Assembly (NCBI GenBank): GCA_902825945.1
Contig: CADECY010000001.1
Location: 124,001-188,000, forward strand
From: an uncultured Acidobacteriota bacterium
Lineage (GTDB): Bacteria; Acidobacteriota; Terriglobia; Bryobacterales; Bryobacteraceae
Length of the DNA stretch: 64,000 nucleotides
Reading direction: 5' to 3'
In this document: piece after piece, positions 17,211-26,052 of the stretch
How the letters are laid out: each line of letters begins with the position of its first letter
Numbering within the stretch: position 1 is the first letter of the stretch
Notes under the pieces: generated by a model
Seen by the model: only the letters and a program-made list of their open reading frames with translations
Told to the model about the DNA's origin: nothing
The model's database searches: none
Translations under genes and position numbers: made by a program

Positions 17211-19307
17211 ATGCGACTCACTGCCGCCGGATTTCTGCTTGCCTTCGCCCTGCGGGCCGCCGATACGTCGGTCCAGTTCAATCCGCAACGCCCGGAATTG
17301 GGACCGTTCCCGTCGAACGCGCTGACCGTTCCGGACACCGGCCAGAAGACAGGATTGCGCGTGAACATGCCGTTCCCGAGCTGCCTTTCGATCTCGGGCC
17401 TGGTGGCTTGCGCCGAGATCCTAGCGGTGAATCAATTGGACGGGTTCAACACCAAGGGGCGGATTCGCGTCTCTTTCAGCGGACCCATCAATCCGGACAC
17501 CCTCCGTTCCGGCCTTGCGATCGTGTGGCTCGACAGCGTGGTGCCGGTCGACTACTCGTGGGGCGAAAAAGGCAAGGTCACGCCCGTCAACGAGGTGGTC
17601 TACGATCCCCAGACCAACACCGCCTATGCGCGGCCGGACGAGATCCTGGATCAATCACGCCGGTACGCCGTAGTCGTGACGAGCGAGGTGCGCGACCGCG
17701 CGGGCGATCCGGTGATCCGCTCTCCGGCGTTCGAATCCTGCGTTGGCGGAAGCACCGAGGTTGCTGGTTGCGCGGAAGTGGCGGAGGCGATGCCGGTCAT
17801 CCAACAGGCCGTCAGCGGGCGCGTGGCCGCCGCTGCGGTCTTTACGACCCTTTCCGCCACTGCGTCTCTCGAAGCGGGACGGCGCGCCCTCGAATCGACG
17901 CAGGCCGCGTTCAGCAGGCCCGTTGGCAGGGGCGTGTTCGACGCCACCAAGGTCGCATCCGTCACGTGGCGCAGGCAGGTGCGTCCGCGGGGGGATAACA
18001 GGTTCGATGACTTGACACTGCCACTGCCTCCAGGAATTCTTCCGTCCTCCGGCATCGGCCGGGTAGCGTTCGGCAGCTTCCAATCTCCGAACTATCTGGA
18101 CGCTGACTCCGCGTTTCCGCAAATGGCAACGGGCCGGGATCTACCCGCGCCTCGCTCGATGAGTGAGGTCCATTTCCATGTTTGGCTGCCCGCCAGTGCG
18201 CCTCCGCCTGGCGGATATCCGGTGGTAATCGCCGGACACGGCGTGACCGACAGCCGCTTCGGAATGCCGACGATTCTCGCGCTCGCCTTCTGCAAACAGG
18301 GCTACGCGGTAGTCGCGATGAACGCGGTTGGACATGGATTCGGGCCCGAGAGTTCGCTCTTGATCGGCGAGACGGACGGCACGACGACCGAGGTTCCCGC
18401 GCCGGGCCGTGGGATCGACCAAGGCACCGGAACGATTGGTGAGTCCAGTGGGTTTTTCGCGAGCGGCACGAGCGTGGTGCTCCTCGGGCGCGACTCGATG
18501 CGCCAGTCCGCGCTCGACCTGTCACAGTTGGTTCGTGCGATTCGCGGCGGGATCGATCTCGACGGTTCCGGCGCGCCATTACTCAACGGAGGCGACATTT
18601 CGTTCTTCGGCCAGTCACTGGGCGTGTTTTATGGAACGATGTTCCTCGCGGTGGAGCCAGGTGTGCGTGCCGCCGTGCTGAACGTGGGCGGTGATTCGCT
18701 GGTGCGCACCGCGCTGCTCTCCGAGCAGTATCGCCCCGTGGCGATGCAATACCTGGGCGCGCGCGGCCTGCTGAACAAGGGCGTGGGTGATTTCGACGCC
18801 AACGCGCCGCTCCGCAACGAGCCTGTGCGCGTCAACAACGTGCCGGGCGCGATCGACATTCAGAACGCCGAAGACATTCTGCACTGGATCGAAGCGCCTG
18901 GCCGCCCCGGGAACTACGCTCCGCGCTTAACCGCGGCCACGCTCCCGGGCGTGAGCACCAAGCGCGTGCTCTTCCAGTACGCGATTGGCGACCGCTCGGT
19001 TCCAAACCCGGTCAACACCGGACTGGTGCTCGACGCCTTCGCGCGGGAACAGACTTCGATTCTGCGCTTCGACCTGTTGCGCGCCCGCCTGCCCAGCCTG
19101 CGCAACAATCCGCATCAGTTCTTCACCTCGATCCTCGACGACGAGGTGACAGCCGCCGTGGCGGTCACCGCCCAGGCCCAGGCGCTGCTGTTTCTGGCGA
19201 GTGGCACGCTCGAGGTTCCGAACGTCAACGAGACCCTGCGGTTGCTGTTCGGAGTCGAGCCGTTCCAGACTCCGGAAGTGCTGCCCGAGGGCCTGAATTG
19301 GAACTGA
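17211..19307 (+). CDS. Exported Ig-like domain plus alpha/beta-hydrolase protein
   Basis: 698 residues with a signal peptide (MRLTAAGFLLAFALRA). Residues about 60-165 look like a bacterial Ig-like (Big_5) domain (GRIRVSFSGPINPDTLRSG, AVVVTSEVRDRAGDP). A middle region precedes an alpha/beta-hydrolase core: GGYPVVIAGHGVTDSRFG (oxyanion strand), and the nucleophile elbow FFGQSLGVFYG with the Ser of GQSLG near residue 465. The C-terminal segment has candidate Asp and His residues (GDRSVPNPVN; NPHQF). Likely an extracellular esterase or lipase-like hydrolase of large size; the substrate is unknown. The stop overlaps the pirin gene by 10 bases. Confidence 0.75.
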   Translation: MRLTAAGFLLAFALRAADTSVQFNPQRPELGPFPSNALTVPDTGQKTGLRVNMPFPSCLSISGLVACAEILAVNQLDGFNTKGRIRVSFSGPINPDTLRSGLAIVWLDSVVPVDYSWGEKGKVTPVNEVVYDPQTNTAYARPDEILDQSRRYAVVVTSEVRDRAGDPVIRSPAFESCVGGSTEVAGCAEVAEAMPVIQQAVSGRVAAAAVFTTLSATASLEAGRRALESTQAAFSRPVGRGVFDATKVASVTWRRQVRPRGDNRFDDLTLPLPPGILPSSGIGRVAFGSFQSPNYLDADSAFPQMATGRDLPAPRSMSEVHFHVWLPASAPPPGGYPVVIAGHGVTDSRFGMPTILALAFCKQGYAVVAMNAVGHGFGPESSLLIGETDGTTTEVPAPGRGIDQGTGTIGESSGFFASGTSVVLLGRDSMRQSALDLSQLVRAIRGGIDLDGSGAPLLNGGDISFFGQSLGVFYGTMFLAVEPGVRAAVLNVGGDSLVRTALLSEQYRPVAMQYLGARGLLNKGVGDFDANAPLRNEPVRVNNVPGAIDIQNAEDILHWIEAPGRPGNYAPRLTAATLPGVSTKRVLFQYAIGDRSVPNPVNTGLVLDAFAREQTSILRFDLLRARLPSLRNNPHQFFTSILDDEVTAAVAVTAQAQALLFLASGTLEVPNVNETLRLLFGVEPFQTPEVLPEGLNWN

Positions 19308-20221
19308 CGCCCGCGCGGGTTGCTTATCCAGGTAAGACGGTGATGCTGGGGAGCATCCCGGTCATGCGGGCGCTGCCGGTGCGCGAGCGGCGCATGGTGG
19401 GCCCGTGGTGCTTCCTCGATCGCTTCGGTCCGATGACCTTTGCCGGAGGCAAGCCGATGGACGTGGCGCCGCATCCGCACATCGGATTGCAGACGGTGAC
19501 GTGGCTGCTCGATGGCGAGATCCAGCACGATGACAGCCTGGGCTGCGCGGCCGTCACCCGGCCCGGAGGCGTCAGCGTGATGACCGCGGGTGGCGGCGTC
19601 GCTCACACCGAGCAGACTCCTCCCGATCACAGCCGAGTATTGGACGGAGTGCAATTGTGGGTCGCGCTGCCGGACTCCCATCGCAACGGGCCCGCGTCGT
19701 TCTCCACGACACCCGACGTCCCGGTGATCGAATCACCTGCGGGCCTGGTCCGTGTCTTTTCGGGAACCATCGGCGGCGTCACCTCACCGGCTCCGCATCG
19801 CTCTCCGATCCTGGGCACCGATCTCGAGATCCACCCCAGCGGCGCTCTCGAGGTTCCACTGGAAGCTTCGTGGGAGCACGCCCTCCAAGTGCTGCGGGGA
19901 ACCGTGTCGCTCGAAGGCGAAGCTCTCGGGAACGAGCAACTCCACTACCTCGGCCCGGGCCGCGCGAGCGCGGTCTTGTCGAGTACGGCCGGAGCGCGGG
20001 TGCTGCTCATCGGCGGACCGCCGTTTCCCGAGCCGATCCTGATGTGGTGGAACTTCGTCGCACGCACCCCGGAGGAGATCGCCGCCGCCCGTGAGGATTG
20101 GCTGCGTCATCGCCGGTTCGGCGAGGTCAAGGCCTATCGCGGGGCCCGTCTGGACGCTCCGCAGCTCACTCGGCCCGGTGCGCTTCGTGCAGCAGGTCCG
20201 CGAACTCGGGATGGCGCTTGA
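19298..20221 (+). CDS. Pirin family protein
   Basis: 307 residues, a two-domain cupin. Pirin signatures are the metal-site motif PHPHIGLQTVTWLLDGEIQH (residues about 53-72; His and Glu ligands), GGGVAHTEQTP and the C-terminal cupin with LIGGPPFPEPILMWWNFV. Bacterial pirins bind iron and include quercetinases and redox-related regulators; the exact role cannot be read from sequence. It starts inside the preceding hydrolase gene and overlaps the convergent acetyltransferase gene by 56 bases at its 3' end. Confidence 0.93.
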   Translation: MELTPARVAYPGKTVMLGSIPVMRALPVRERRMVGPWCFLDRFGPMTFAGGKPMDVAPHPHIGLQTVTWLLDGEIQHDDSLGCAAVTRPGGVSVMTAGGGVAHTEQTPPDHSRVLDGVQLWVALPDSHRNGPASFSTTPDVPVIESPAGLVRVFSGTIGGVTSPAPHRSPILGTDLEIHPSGALEVPLEASWEHALQVLRGTVSLEGEALGNEQLHYLGPGRASAVLSSTAGARVLLIGGPPFPEPILMWWNFVARTPEEIAAAREDWLRHRRFGEVKAYRGARLDAPQLTRPGALRAAGPRTRDGA

Positions 20222-20459
20222 TGTAGGTGGCGACGAACGGGCAAAGCGGCACCACCGCGAGTCCGTTCTCACGCGCGTAGTCGAGTCCGGCCACCGCCAG
20301 TTGTTTTGCGAGGCCACGCCCTTCGAGTTCGGGCGGCACACCGGTGTGCAGGAACGTGATCGAGTCCGGTTGCCGGCGGTAGGTCAGTTTGGCGACGGCG
20401 CCGCCCGTCTCGATCTCGAACCGGCCCTCGGCCTGATTGTTACGGACGCTTGCTTCCAT
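20166..20459 (-). CDS. Small GNAT-type N-acetyltransferase (YjdJ-like)
   Basis: 97 residues from ATG 20459, directly preceded by the strong ribosome site GGAGGAAAG. The core shows VPPELEGRGLAKQLAVAGLDY, the acetyl-CoA binding P-loop motif of the short GNAT_C/YjdJ class, and ends VVPLCPFVATYIKRHPEF, the typical conserved tail of this family. Substrates are unknown. It overlaps the upstream DUF3124 gene by 20 bases and the convergent pirin gene by 56, so it is the last gene of the ArsA-led operon. Confidence 0.9.
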   Translation of the reverse strand: MEASVRNNQAEGRFEIETGGAVAKLTYRRQPDSITFLHTGVPPELEGRGLAKQLAVAGLDYARENGLAVVPLCPFVATYIKRHPEFADLLHEAHRAE

Positions 20460-21006
20460 CTTTCCTCCGCTCTGGTACGGCTTCGAGTTCGGCGCTCGCC
20501 TTGGAGAGAGTCCGCCCCGGACTCGTGAACGAAATTCCGGCGTTTCCATGCTGGCCCACCATCACCGCCTCGATCACCGGTTCGTCGACATCCTCCGCGG
20601 CGGACCACTCCACCAGGAAGTTCGCCCCCGGGCCTCCCGCGGTATCGCGGCGTTGAACGACGAAATCCGCGGTGGCCAGCGCGGCAAGCGACGACGATGT
20701 GCCGGCGTACTCGCGGATCTCCTTACCGGCCGAGTCGTAGTATCGCGCCGAGTGGATCACAATCGCGTGCTTCGCACTGACGTTGCGGATGCTCAGCGTG
20801 GCCGCGAGTTCGGTTGTTTGCCGGTCGACGCCCCAGTAGAGACTCGAATAGATCGGGACGTATACGATCCGGCGGACGCGCGGAGCGTATTCGGAGGGTT
20901 TCGCCAGGGGCGCTAGCACAGTGTGGCCACTGCCCTCATTGTGATCGGGCGCGGACCCTTGCCGGCAACCGGCGAGAAGCACGCCGCACAGCAACAGAAT
21001 CTTCAC
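20440..21006 (-). CDS. DUF3124 lipoprotein
   Basis: 188 residues. The N-terminus MKILLLCGVLLAGCRQG has a lipobox (LAGC, Cys14), so it is an exported lipoprotein. The mature part matches the DUF3124 pattern: RRIVYVPIYSSLYWG, LAATLSIRNVS, IVIHSARYYDSAGK, GGPGANFLVEW, and IEAVMVGQHGNAGISFTSPG. The domain is of unknown function. It starts 7 bases after the small Cys-rich protein and overlaps the acetyltransferase gene. Confidence 0.85.
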   Translation of the reverse strand: MKILLLCGVLLAGCRQGSAPDHNEGSGHTVLAPLAKPSEYAPRVRRIVYVPIYSSLYWGVDRQTTELAATLSIRNVSAKHAIVIHSARYYDSAGKEIREYAGTSSSLAALATADFVVQRRDTAGGPGANFLVEWSAAEDVDEPVIEAVMVGQHGNAGISFTSPGRTLSKASAELEAVPERRKDGSKRP

Positions 21007-21013
21007 GGCGAGG

Positions 21014-21250
21014 CTACTCGATGTTGATCCGCGTGCCCTTACGCTCCCTATGCGAAAGATCCTCGATCCGCGCGTCGAGCAGCGCGCGCAGGCCCTTCAG
21101 GAACGAGATCCGGGCCTGATCGAAATGTTCGATGGCGGGTCCGGGCGGCATCATCCCGCGCAGAAGGTCCGTGAATGCCGGACCGGTGCCCGAGCATCCG
21201 CACGCACCGCAGCCATGCTTGGTTTCCGATTGTGCCGTCGATTCGCTCAC
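21014..21250 (-). CDS. Small Cys-motif protein of unknown function
   Basis: 78 residues from GTG 21250, which overlaps the ArsA stop (GTGA) and has a GGAGG ribosome site. The N-terminal third is Ser/Gly-rich with HGCGACGCSGTGP, where three Cys in six residues could bind a metal; the rest is one amphipathic helix (HFDQARISFLKGLRALLDARIEDL) ending KGTRINIE. I do not recognise the family. Its tight coupling to the ArsA/TRC40 ATPase suggests that it binds the ATPase or its client. Confidence 0.75.
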   Translation of the reverse strand: MSESTAQSETKHGCGACGCSGTGPAFTDLLRGMMPPGPAIEHFDQARISFLKGLRALLDARIEDLSHRERKGTRINIE

Positions 21251-22437
21251 GATACCTCCTTCATCTCCACTACCAGTATGGACCCGTCGAAGCGCGCCCG
21301 CACGGGCTGCAGGGCCGCCATTGTGGTGGGTAGCCCGATGTGCCGGCGGAAGGTTCCGATCTGAGCCACCAACTCGTCGCCTTTCTTGAACAGCTCCACT
21401 TCGCCTTTGCCCGTGAACGGGAGCTGCAACCTCACTTCGTAGTGATCGCCAGCCTTGACGAACGAGTAGGGCCGCTCGGTGCGCGTGACCTCGGAAGGAT
21501 CCTCGTCCGCGGCGTAAAGCGCCGCCGCGACTTCGTTGATTCGCTCGAGGCCGAGTACCTCGTGATGGAAGAGCGGCACGCGGCGTACCGGCAACGGCGC
21601 GAAGTAGTTCTCCATCTCGCCGAGAATCCGTTGCTGCGATTCGCGCCAGCCCGCGAAGAATGTGTCGTGTACCGCTTCGGGCAGCACGCGATTGGCGATC
21701 ACGGTATCGACCGTGAGCCCGTGCATCGAGAAGTAGACGAAAGCACGCTGTGTCTCGCGCAGCACCATCCTTTCCGGGTTCGTCACCAGACGCACGCTGC
21801 AGACTTGCGGATCCTCGAGCAGCGTGTCGATGCCCTTGATCTTCTCGAACAGTTCTCCGACGTTGCCGAAGTAGGCATCGGGCGGAAGCTCCACGGGAGA
21901 CATGCGATTCGCGATGGGCCTCACCGCCTTGAGCACCTTGCGCTCGATCGGGAAGACGTGGCGCATGTACCAATCGAGCGTCGTCGGAATCGAGACGAAA
22001 CGCAGCGATTCCGCGGTGGGCGCGCAGTCGAGCACGATCCGGTCATACCGGCCATCGCGCCGGAACTGATTCACGTACATCATCGCCGAGAGCTCTTCCA
22101 TGCCCGGGAAGATCGCCATCTCGCCGGCCTCCACTTCCGAAAGGCCTGACGTGCGGAGAATCGCAGTGATGTAGCGGGAGATCTCGGCCCAGTGCCGCTT
22201 GATCTCGACCTGGATGTTCACTTCGTGGATGTCGAGGCGCGGCGCCACGGTGACCGGTTCGGATGTCTTGCCGTGGAAGAGCGCTGTTTCGAGGTCGAAT
22301 GCGTCGGCGAGCGAGTGCGCGGGATCCACCGACATGACGAGGGTCCTGTAGCCGAGCCGGGCCAGTTGCGCGCCCGTGGCGGCGGCGAGGGACGTCTTGC
22401 CCACGCCACCTTTGCCGGAGTAGAGAAGGATCCTCAC
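21247..22437 (-). CDS. ArsA/GET3 (TRC40) family ATPase with HSP20-like C-terminal domain
   Basis: 396 residues. The deviant Walker A, GKGGVGKTS (residues 8-16), and SVDPAHSLADAFD (switch I) are diagnostic of ArsA/Get3. The DCAPTAESLRF motif (near 133) is switch II. After residue about 315 comes a small beta-rich domain (VRLQLPFTGKGEVELFKKGDEL first 20 residues decisive), the alpha-crystallin-like module found at the C-terminus of many bacterial ArsA homologues. No arsenite Cys triad is evident, so it is more likely a membrane-protein or metabolite-handling ATPase than an arsenic pump subunit. It is the first gene of a four-gene operon. Confidence 0.92.
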   Translation of the reverse strand: MRILLYSGKGGVGKTSLAAATGAQLARLGYRTLVMSVDPAHSLADAFDLETALFHGKTSEPVTVAPRLDIHEVNIQVEIKRHWAEISRYITAILRTSGLSEVEAGEMAIFPGMEELSAMMYVNQFRRDGRYDRIVLDCAPTAESLRFVSIPTTLDWYMRHVFPIERKVLKAVRPIANRMSPVELPPDAYFGNVGELFEKIKGIDTLLEDPQVCSVRLVTNPERMVLRETQRAFVYFSMHGLTVDTVIANRVLPEAVHDTFFAGWRESQQRILGEMENYFAPLPVRRVPLFHHEVLGLERINEVAAALYAADEDPSEVTRTERPYSFVKAGDHYEVRLQLPFTGKGEVELFKKGDELVAQIGTFRRHIGLPTTMAALQPVRARFDGSILVVEMKEVS

Positions 22438-22570
22438 ACTCCCATCCTACAGGCGCGGACGCACCCTGACCGAGCCGCGCGGGCAACGTGGTGTGTCTCC
22501 ACTCCACGCGGCCCGCGCTCGCCGTCCTGATACAGGTTGAACGCACTGCTGGCTCGGAAGGAGCCAGCGA

Positions 22571-23818
22571 TCAGAGCCGGAGGAAGCGGATCTCGGACGG
22601 ATTACCCACGCCGGTGAACTTCCCGGTGAACGTGAGGGTGCCCGACGCACGGTCCACCTTGAACGACGTGACATTGTCGCTGCGCGAATGCAGCACGTAC
22701 ATGAAGTTGCCGCTAGGGTCGATCGCAAAGTTGCGCGGATAGCTGCCCCGCGTCCACACGATGTCGACGAGTTTGGTGGAGCCGTTGACCGGGTCCACGG
22801 AGAAGAGCGCGATCGAGTCATGAAGCCGGTTGGCGCAATAGACGAACCGCCCATCTGAGGTAGCGGCGATCTCGGACGTGTAGTTGGTGCCCTCGTAGCC
22901 TTTCGGCAACGTGGAGATGGTCTGTTGAATAGTCGCCTCGCCGGCCCCAGGGTCCCACCGCATCACATCCAGGGTGGACGCTTCTTCGTTCAGCGAGAAA
23001 AGATAGCGCCCTGATGCATGGAACGCAAAGTGACGCGGTCCGGCCCCGTTGGTGGCCTGCACGAAGGGCGTGGCGTTGGGCGTGAGCACGCCCGAGCCGT
23101 AGTCGAGCTTATAGATGTAAATACGGTCCGTGCCGAGGTCGCTTACCAACAGGAATCGTCCGAATGGATCCATTTGCGCCATGTGCGCGTGTGGCGCGTC
23201 GTGGCCGCTGATGGCGAAGCTGCCCGGAGGGGCGTCTTGCGCCGGATTCCGCCCGAGCGGCCCGCTGATCTGTTGGCTGTCGGTCACCTTGTCCAGCGAG
23301 CCATCGTCGCGAATCGACAGCACTCCCACCGAGCCGGAGCCGTAGTTCGCGGCGAAGACATACTTGCCGGTGGGGTCCACACTCACATGCGCCGGTCCGC
23401 GTCCCCCGGAACTGATGACGTTGAGAATCTTCAGCTCGCCGTTGGCCGGGTCGACGCCGATTGCCGTCACCGAGCCATCGCGTCCGCCTTGGAAGTTCGA
23501 AATCTCGTTGCCCGCATAGAGGTACTTGCGACTCGGGTGGAAATAGAGTGACGAAGGGTTGGGTAATCCGGTGAGAACCTTGGTGGGCGTGAGCGTCCCG
23601 TCGTTCTGATCTACGGTGAACATGTGGATGCCTTTGCCCCGATCGGTATAGGCTCCTATGTAGGCCATGATGGTTCCGGGGCCCCCTTGGGCAGCCAGCC
23701 GTCTTGTTCCAAAGTTTGCGGCAACGCCGGCGAACGCGGCGGTCGCGGTGGTTCTAAGGAAACTCCGGCGGGCGATGCCGGAGTCCGGTTTGGTCAACTG
23801 AGTCTGCGGTTGTTGCAT
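22571..23818 (-). CDS. Tat-exported lactonase-family beta-propeller (6-phosphogluconolactonase-like fold)
   Basis: 415 residues from ATG 23818, with AAGGAAGG upstream; the frame is open further up but without signal character. The Tat signal has RRSFLR followed by a hydrophobic stretch and an Ala-rich cleavage region. Seven-bladed lactonase motifs run through the mature protein: YIGAYTDRGKGIHMF, GRGPAHVSVDPTGKYVFAANYGSGS, GHDAPHAHMAQMDPFGRFL, GPRHFAFHASGRYLF and PRNFAIDPSGNFMYV. Family members hydrolyse lactones; an exported copy may act on sugar lactones outside the cytoplasm. It is monocistronic. Confidence 0.9.
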   Translation of the reverse strand: MQQPQTQLTKPDSGIARRSFLRTTATAAFAGVAANFGTRRLAAQGGPGTIMAYIGAYTDRGKGIHMFTVDQNDGTLTPTKVLTGLPNPSSLYFHPSRKYLYAGNEISNFQGGRDGSVTAIGVDPANGELKILNVISSGGRGPAHVSVDPTGKYVFAANYGSGSVGVLSIRDDGSLDKVTDSQQISGPLGRNPAQDAPPGSFAISGHDAPHAHMAQMDPFGRFLLVSDLGTDRIYIYKLDYGSGVLTPNATPFVQATNGAGPRHFAFHASGRYLFSLNEEASTLDVMRWDPGAGEATIQQTISTLPKGYEGTNYTSEIAATSDGRFVYCANRLHDSIALFSVDPVNGSTKLVDIVWTRGSYPRNFAIDPSGNFMYVLHSRSDNVTSFKVDRASGTLTFTGKFTGVGNPSEIRFLRL

Positions 23819-23994
23819 TGCAGAATGTCCTTCCTTGTCAAACACCAACGGAGTGGGCGTGAGCCGTTGGGCGCGCCTTCCGCTCGGTTGGAAGTATACG
23901 CCAGCCGGAGGCAAGCGCGCTGGTGGTGCTGCCGGTGTCGTGGTGTTGCAGGTAATGACGACCCTCAGGTTGCGGTCGTGGTGGAGGAAGCAGA

Positions 23995-24026
23995 TCGAAT
24001 GCAGCGCCAGTTTCGAATGCAGCGCC
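23995..24026. repeat. 18-base-period direct repeat
   Basis: The 14-mer TCGAATGCAGCGCC occurs at 23995-24008 and again at 24013-24026 in the gap upstream of the lactonase-like gene. Two copies only; either a small tandem duplication or paired binding sites about 180 bases from the start codon. Confidence 0.5.
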
Positions 24027-24113
24027 CGTTAAGGATACAGCTCAATTGATGGCAGTGTATCAAGCAAGGTCGATGCCATCTGGCGCATCAGTTTGAACGA
24101 CCAGCCGAACCGC

Positions 24114-25025
24114 CTACAGCGACTTGTCGGTCCCATCGATCTTCGCCATGCCCAGCACCCCGGTGAACAACCCGAAGTGATAGCCCGGATCCTGAAGCGT
24201 CAGCGCCTTGAATAGCGCGCCCAGCGCCGTCGAAACCCGGAAGCCTAGCGCCGAACCGAAGCCGAAATGTTTGCCGAGGTACTCCGCCGCGCCATGGGCG
24301 GCATCCGAGGCGTAGGCCGACCGCGCGTGCGAATCCCCCGGTGCTCCCAGCGCATCGGCCGTATTCAGCCGCACGCGGATATCGTTCGCCATTGCGATCT
24401 TCTTCCCCGCGCGTTTGATCTGGAAGGCGAGTTCGACATCGCCCCAGGATTCGCCATAGCGCTCGTCGAGGTAGTTCATGCCCTGCACGCTGCCCTTCCG
24501 AATGAACAGCGCCTTGCCATCGTGCAGTTCGACCGAATCGCCGGGGGCCACGGCCGGCAGCGACAGCGGATCGCGCCATGCCGCCGATACCTGCGCGGCA
24601 TCCGGAAGGCGGTAAGCCTTGGACACGGCCTTGCCAGCCTCATCCACCAGCAGAGGACACACGGCGAGCGCCGCCGAGTCCTCGTCGAGGCGTGCGATCA
24701 GCTTCTGGATCGTGTCCAGTTCCACCATCACGTCTGGCGACAGCAGCAACAGGTAGGGCCCGCGCGCGGTTCTAAGCGCGATGTTGCGGGCCTTGGTCAG
24801 GCCAATATGATGCTGCATGCGCAGCGGAGAAATGCCCGGAAACTCGCGATCGATCGACTCGCAGCCGTCGCGCGACGCATTGTCGGCGATGATGATCTCG
24901 ATCGATTCCCGGTTCGCCGATTGTTCCAGTGCGGCGATACACTTTCGAAGCGCCGCGGCGCAATTGCGCGAAACGATCACCACCGAGACCAGAAGTTCCG
25001 GCGCGGCGTCCTGCTGTGCTTCCAT
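24114..25025 (-). CDS. Family 2 glycosyltransferase
   Basis: 303 residues from ATG 25025. GT-A hallmarks are VSVVIVSRNCAAALRKCI, IIIADNASRDG (nucleotide-binding Asp), LTKARNIALRTARGPYLLLL SP with DV in place of a canonical DxD, and YGESWGDVELAFQIKRAG (catalytic ED-type motif). Rhamnosyl/WbbL-like GT2 proteins share this layout. A C-terminal extension of about 60 residues has an amphipathic or weakly hydrophobic segment. The acceptor is unknown; no polysaccharide cluster surrounds it. It is divergent from the beta-propeller gene at 25069. Confidence 0.85.
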   Translation of the reverse strand: MEAQQDAAPELLVSVVIVSRNCAAALRKCIAALEQSANRESIEIIIADNASRDGCESIDREFPGISPLRMQHHIGLTKARNIALRTARGPYLLLLSPDVMVELDTIQKLIARLDEDSAALAVCPLLVDEAGKAVSKAYRLPDAAQVSAAWRDPLSLPAVAPGDSVELHDGKALFIRKGSVQGMNYLDERYGESWGDVELAFQIKRAGKKIAMANDIRVRLNTADALGAPGDSHARSAYASDAAHGAAEYLGKHFGFGSALGFRVSTALGALFKALTLQDPGYHFGLFTGVLGMAKIDGTDKSL

Positions 25026-25068
25026 GCGGAGTTTCCATGGTAGCGCACGCTGAGAGAGAATGAGTTGA

Positions 25069-26052
25069 ATGCGGGTCCTCTTCTGTTTGATCGCGCTGCT
25101 GGCGCCAGCGCACGCACAACAACCCACGCTTCTCGTTCTGTTGAAGGGGGCGAGCGCGCTCGCCTACTATTCGCTCGACGGGAAACAACTCGCCAAAGTG
25201 CCGGTGGGCCAACATCCCCACGAGATGGTTCTCTCGGCGGACGGACGGCACGTCTTCATCACCGACAACGGCGTGATGCGGATCGAGAACGCGGGCAAGG
25301 GCGGAAACACCGTCTCGGTCGTTGATATCGAACAGCGCAAGCGCGTCGATACCATCGGCCTGAAACCGCGCCGCCCGCACGGGATCGCGATGGATCCAGC
25401 CACGGGCCGTATCGCCGTGTCCGCCGAGTCACCGAATGCGCTCGTGCTCATCGACGGACGGTCGCGCAACACCACCAAACGGTTCCCCACCAATGGACAG
25501 ACCTCGCACATGGTTTCGTTCGGACCCGGCAAGTCCGGCGCCGAGTACGCCTTCGTCTCGAACTCGGGCTCGGGCAACCTTTCGGTGATCCAGCTCACCA
25601 CCGGGCAGATCAAGTTCATTCCCACCGGACAGCGGCCCGAAGGCAGCGTGCTTTCTCCAGACGGCCGCGAGCTCTATGTGTGCAACCGCGAATCGGACAC
25701 GATCTCGATCATCGATACCGAGCGCCAAGCCGTGATGGGGGAGATCAAAACCGGCAAGGGTCCCGTGCGCGTCGCGGTCACGCCCGACGGCAAGTGGCTC
25801 ATCTACGCCTGCATGCACGGCCACTACGTCGAATTCGCCGACCTCCAGACACGCCGGCCGGTGGCGCGCCTGCCAGTCGATGGCGAACCGGTTTCGATGT
25901 CGATCAGCCGCGACGGCAGGTACGCGATGGCCGCTGTCGAAGAGAAGGATACGGTCTATGTGATCTCGCTCCCCGAGCGAAAGCTCGTGAGCAAGTTCCA
26001 GGTGGAAAAGGGCGCCGCGCCGGATCCCGTTCTGATGGTTCCGGCGAAGTAG
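25069..26052 (+). CDS. Exported YVTN-type beta-propeller protein
   Basis: 327 residues with a signal peptide (MRVLFCLIALLAPAHAQ). Seven YVTN/NHL-like blades appear as repeated elements: PHEMVLSADGRHVFITDNG, PHGIAMDPATGRIAVSA, RPEGSVLSPDGRELYVCNRE, VRVAVTPDGKWLIYACM and VSMSISRDGRYAMAAVEEKD. No catalytic residues are known for this type; the role is binding or scaffold. Its stop directly abuts the convergent PhoD gene stop (26052/26053). Confidence 0.88.
   Translation: MRVLFCLIALLAPAHAQQPTLLVLLKGASALAYYSLDGKQLAKVPVGQHPHEMVLSADGRHVFITDNGVMRIENAGKGGNTVSVVDIEQRKRVDTIGLKPRRPHGIAMDPATGRIAVSAESPNALVLIDGRSRNTTKRFPTNGQTSHMVSFGPGKSGAEYAFVSNSGSGNLSVIQLTTGQIKFIPTGQRPEGSVLSPDGRELYVCNRESDTISIIDTERQAVMGEIKTGKGPVRVAVTPDGKWLIYACMHGHYVEFADLQTRRPVARLPVDGEPVSMSISRDGRYAMAAVEEKDTVYVISLPERKLVSKFQVEKGAAPDPVLMVPAK

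Noticed and set aside
23995..24026. Short direct repeats considered as a CRISPR start
   Set aside because: Only two 14-base copies with a 4-base gap; no further repeats, no cas genes.
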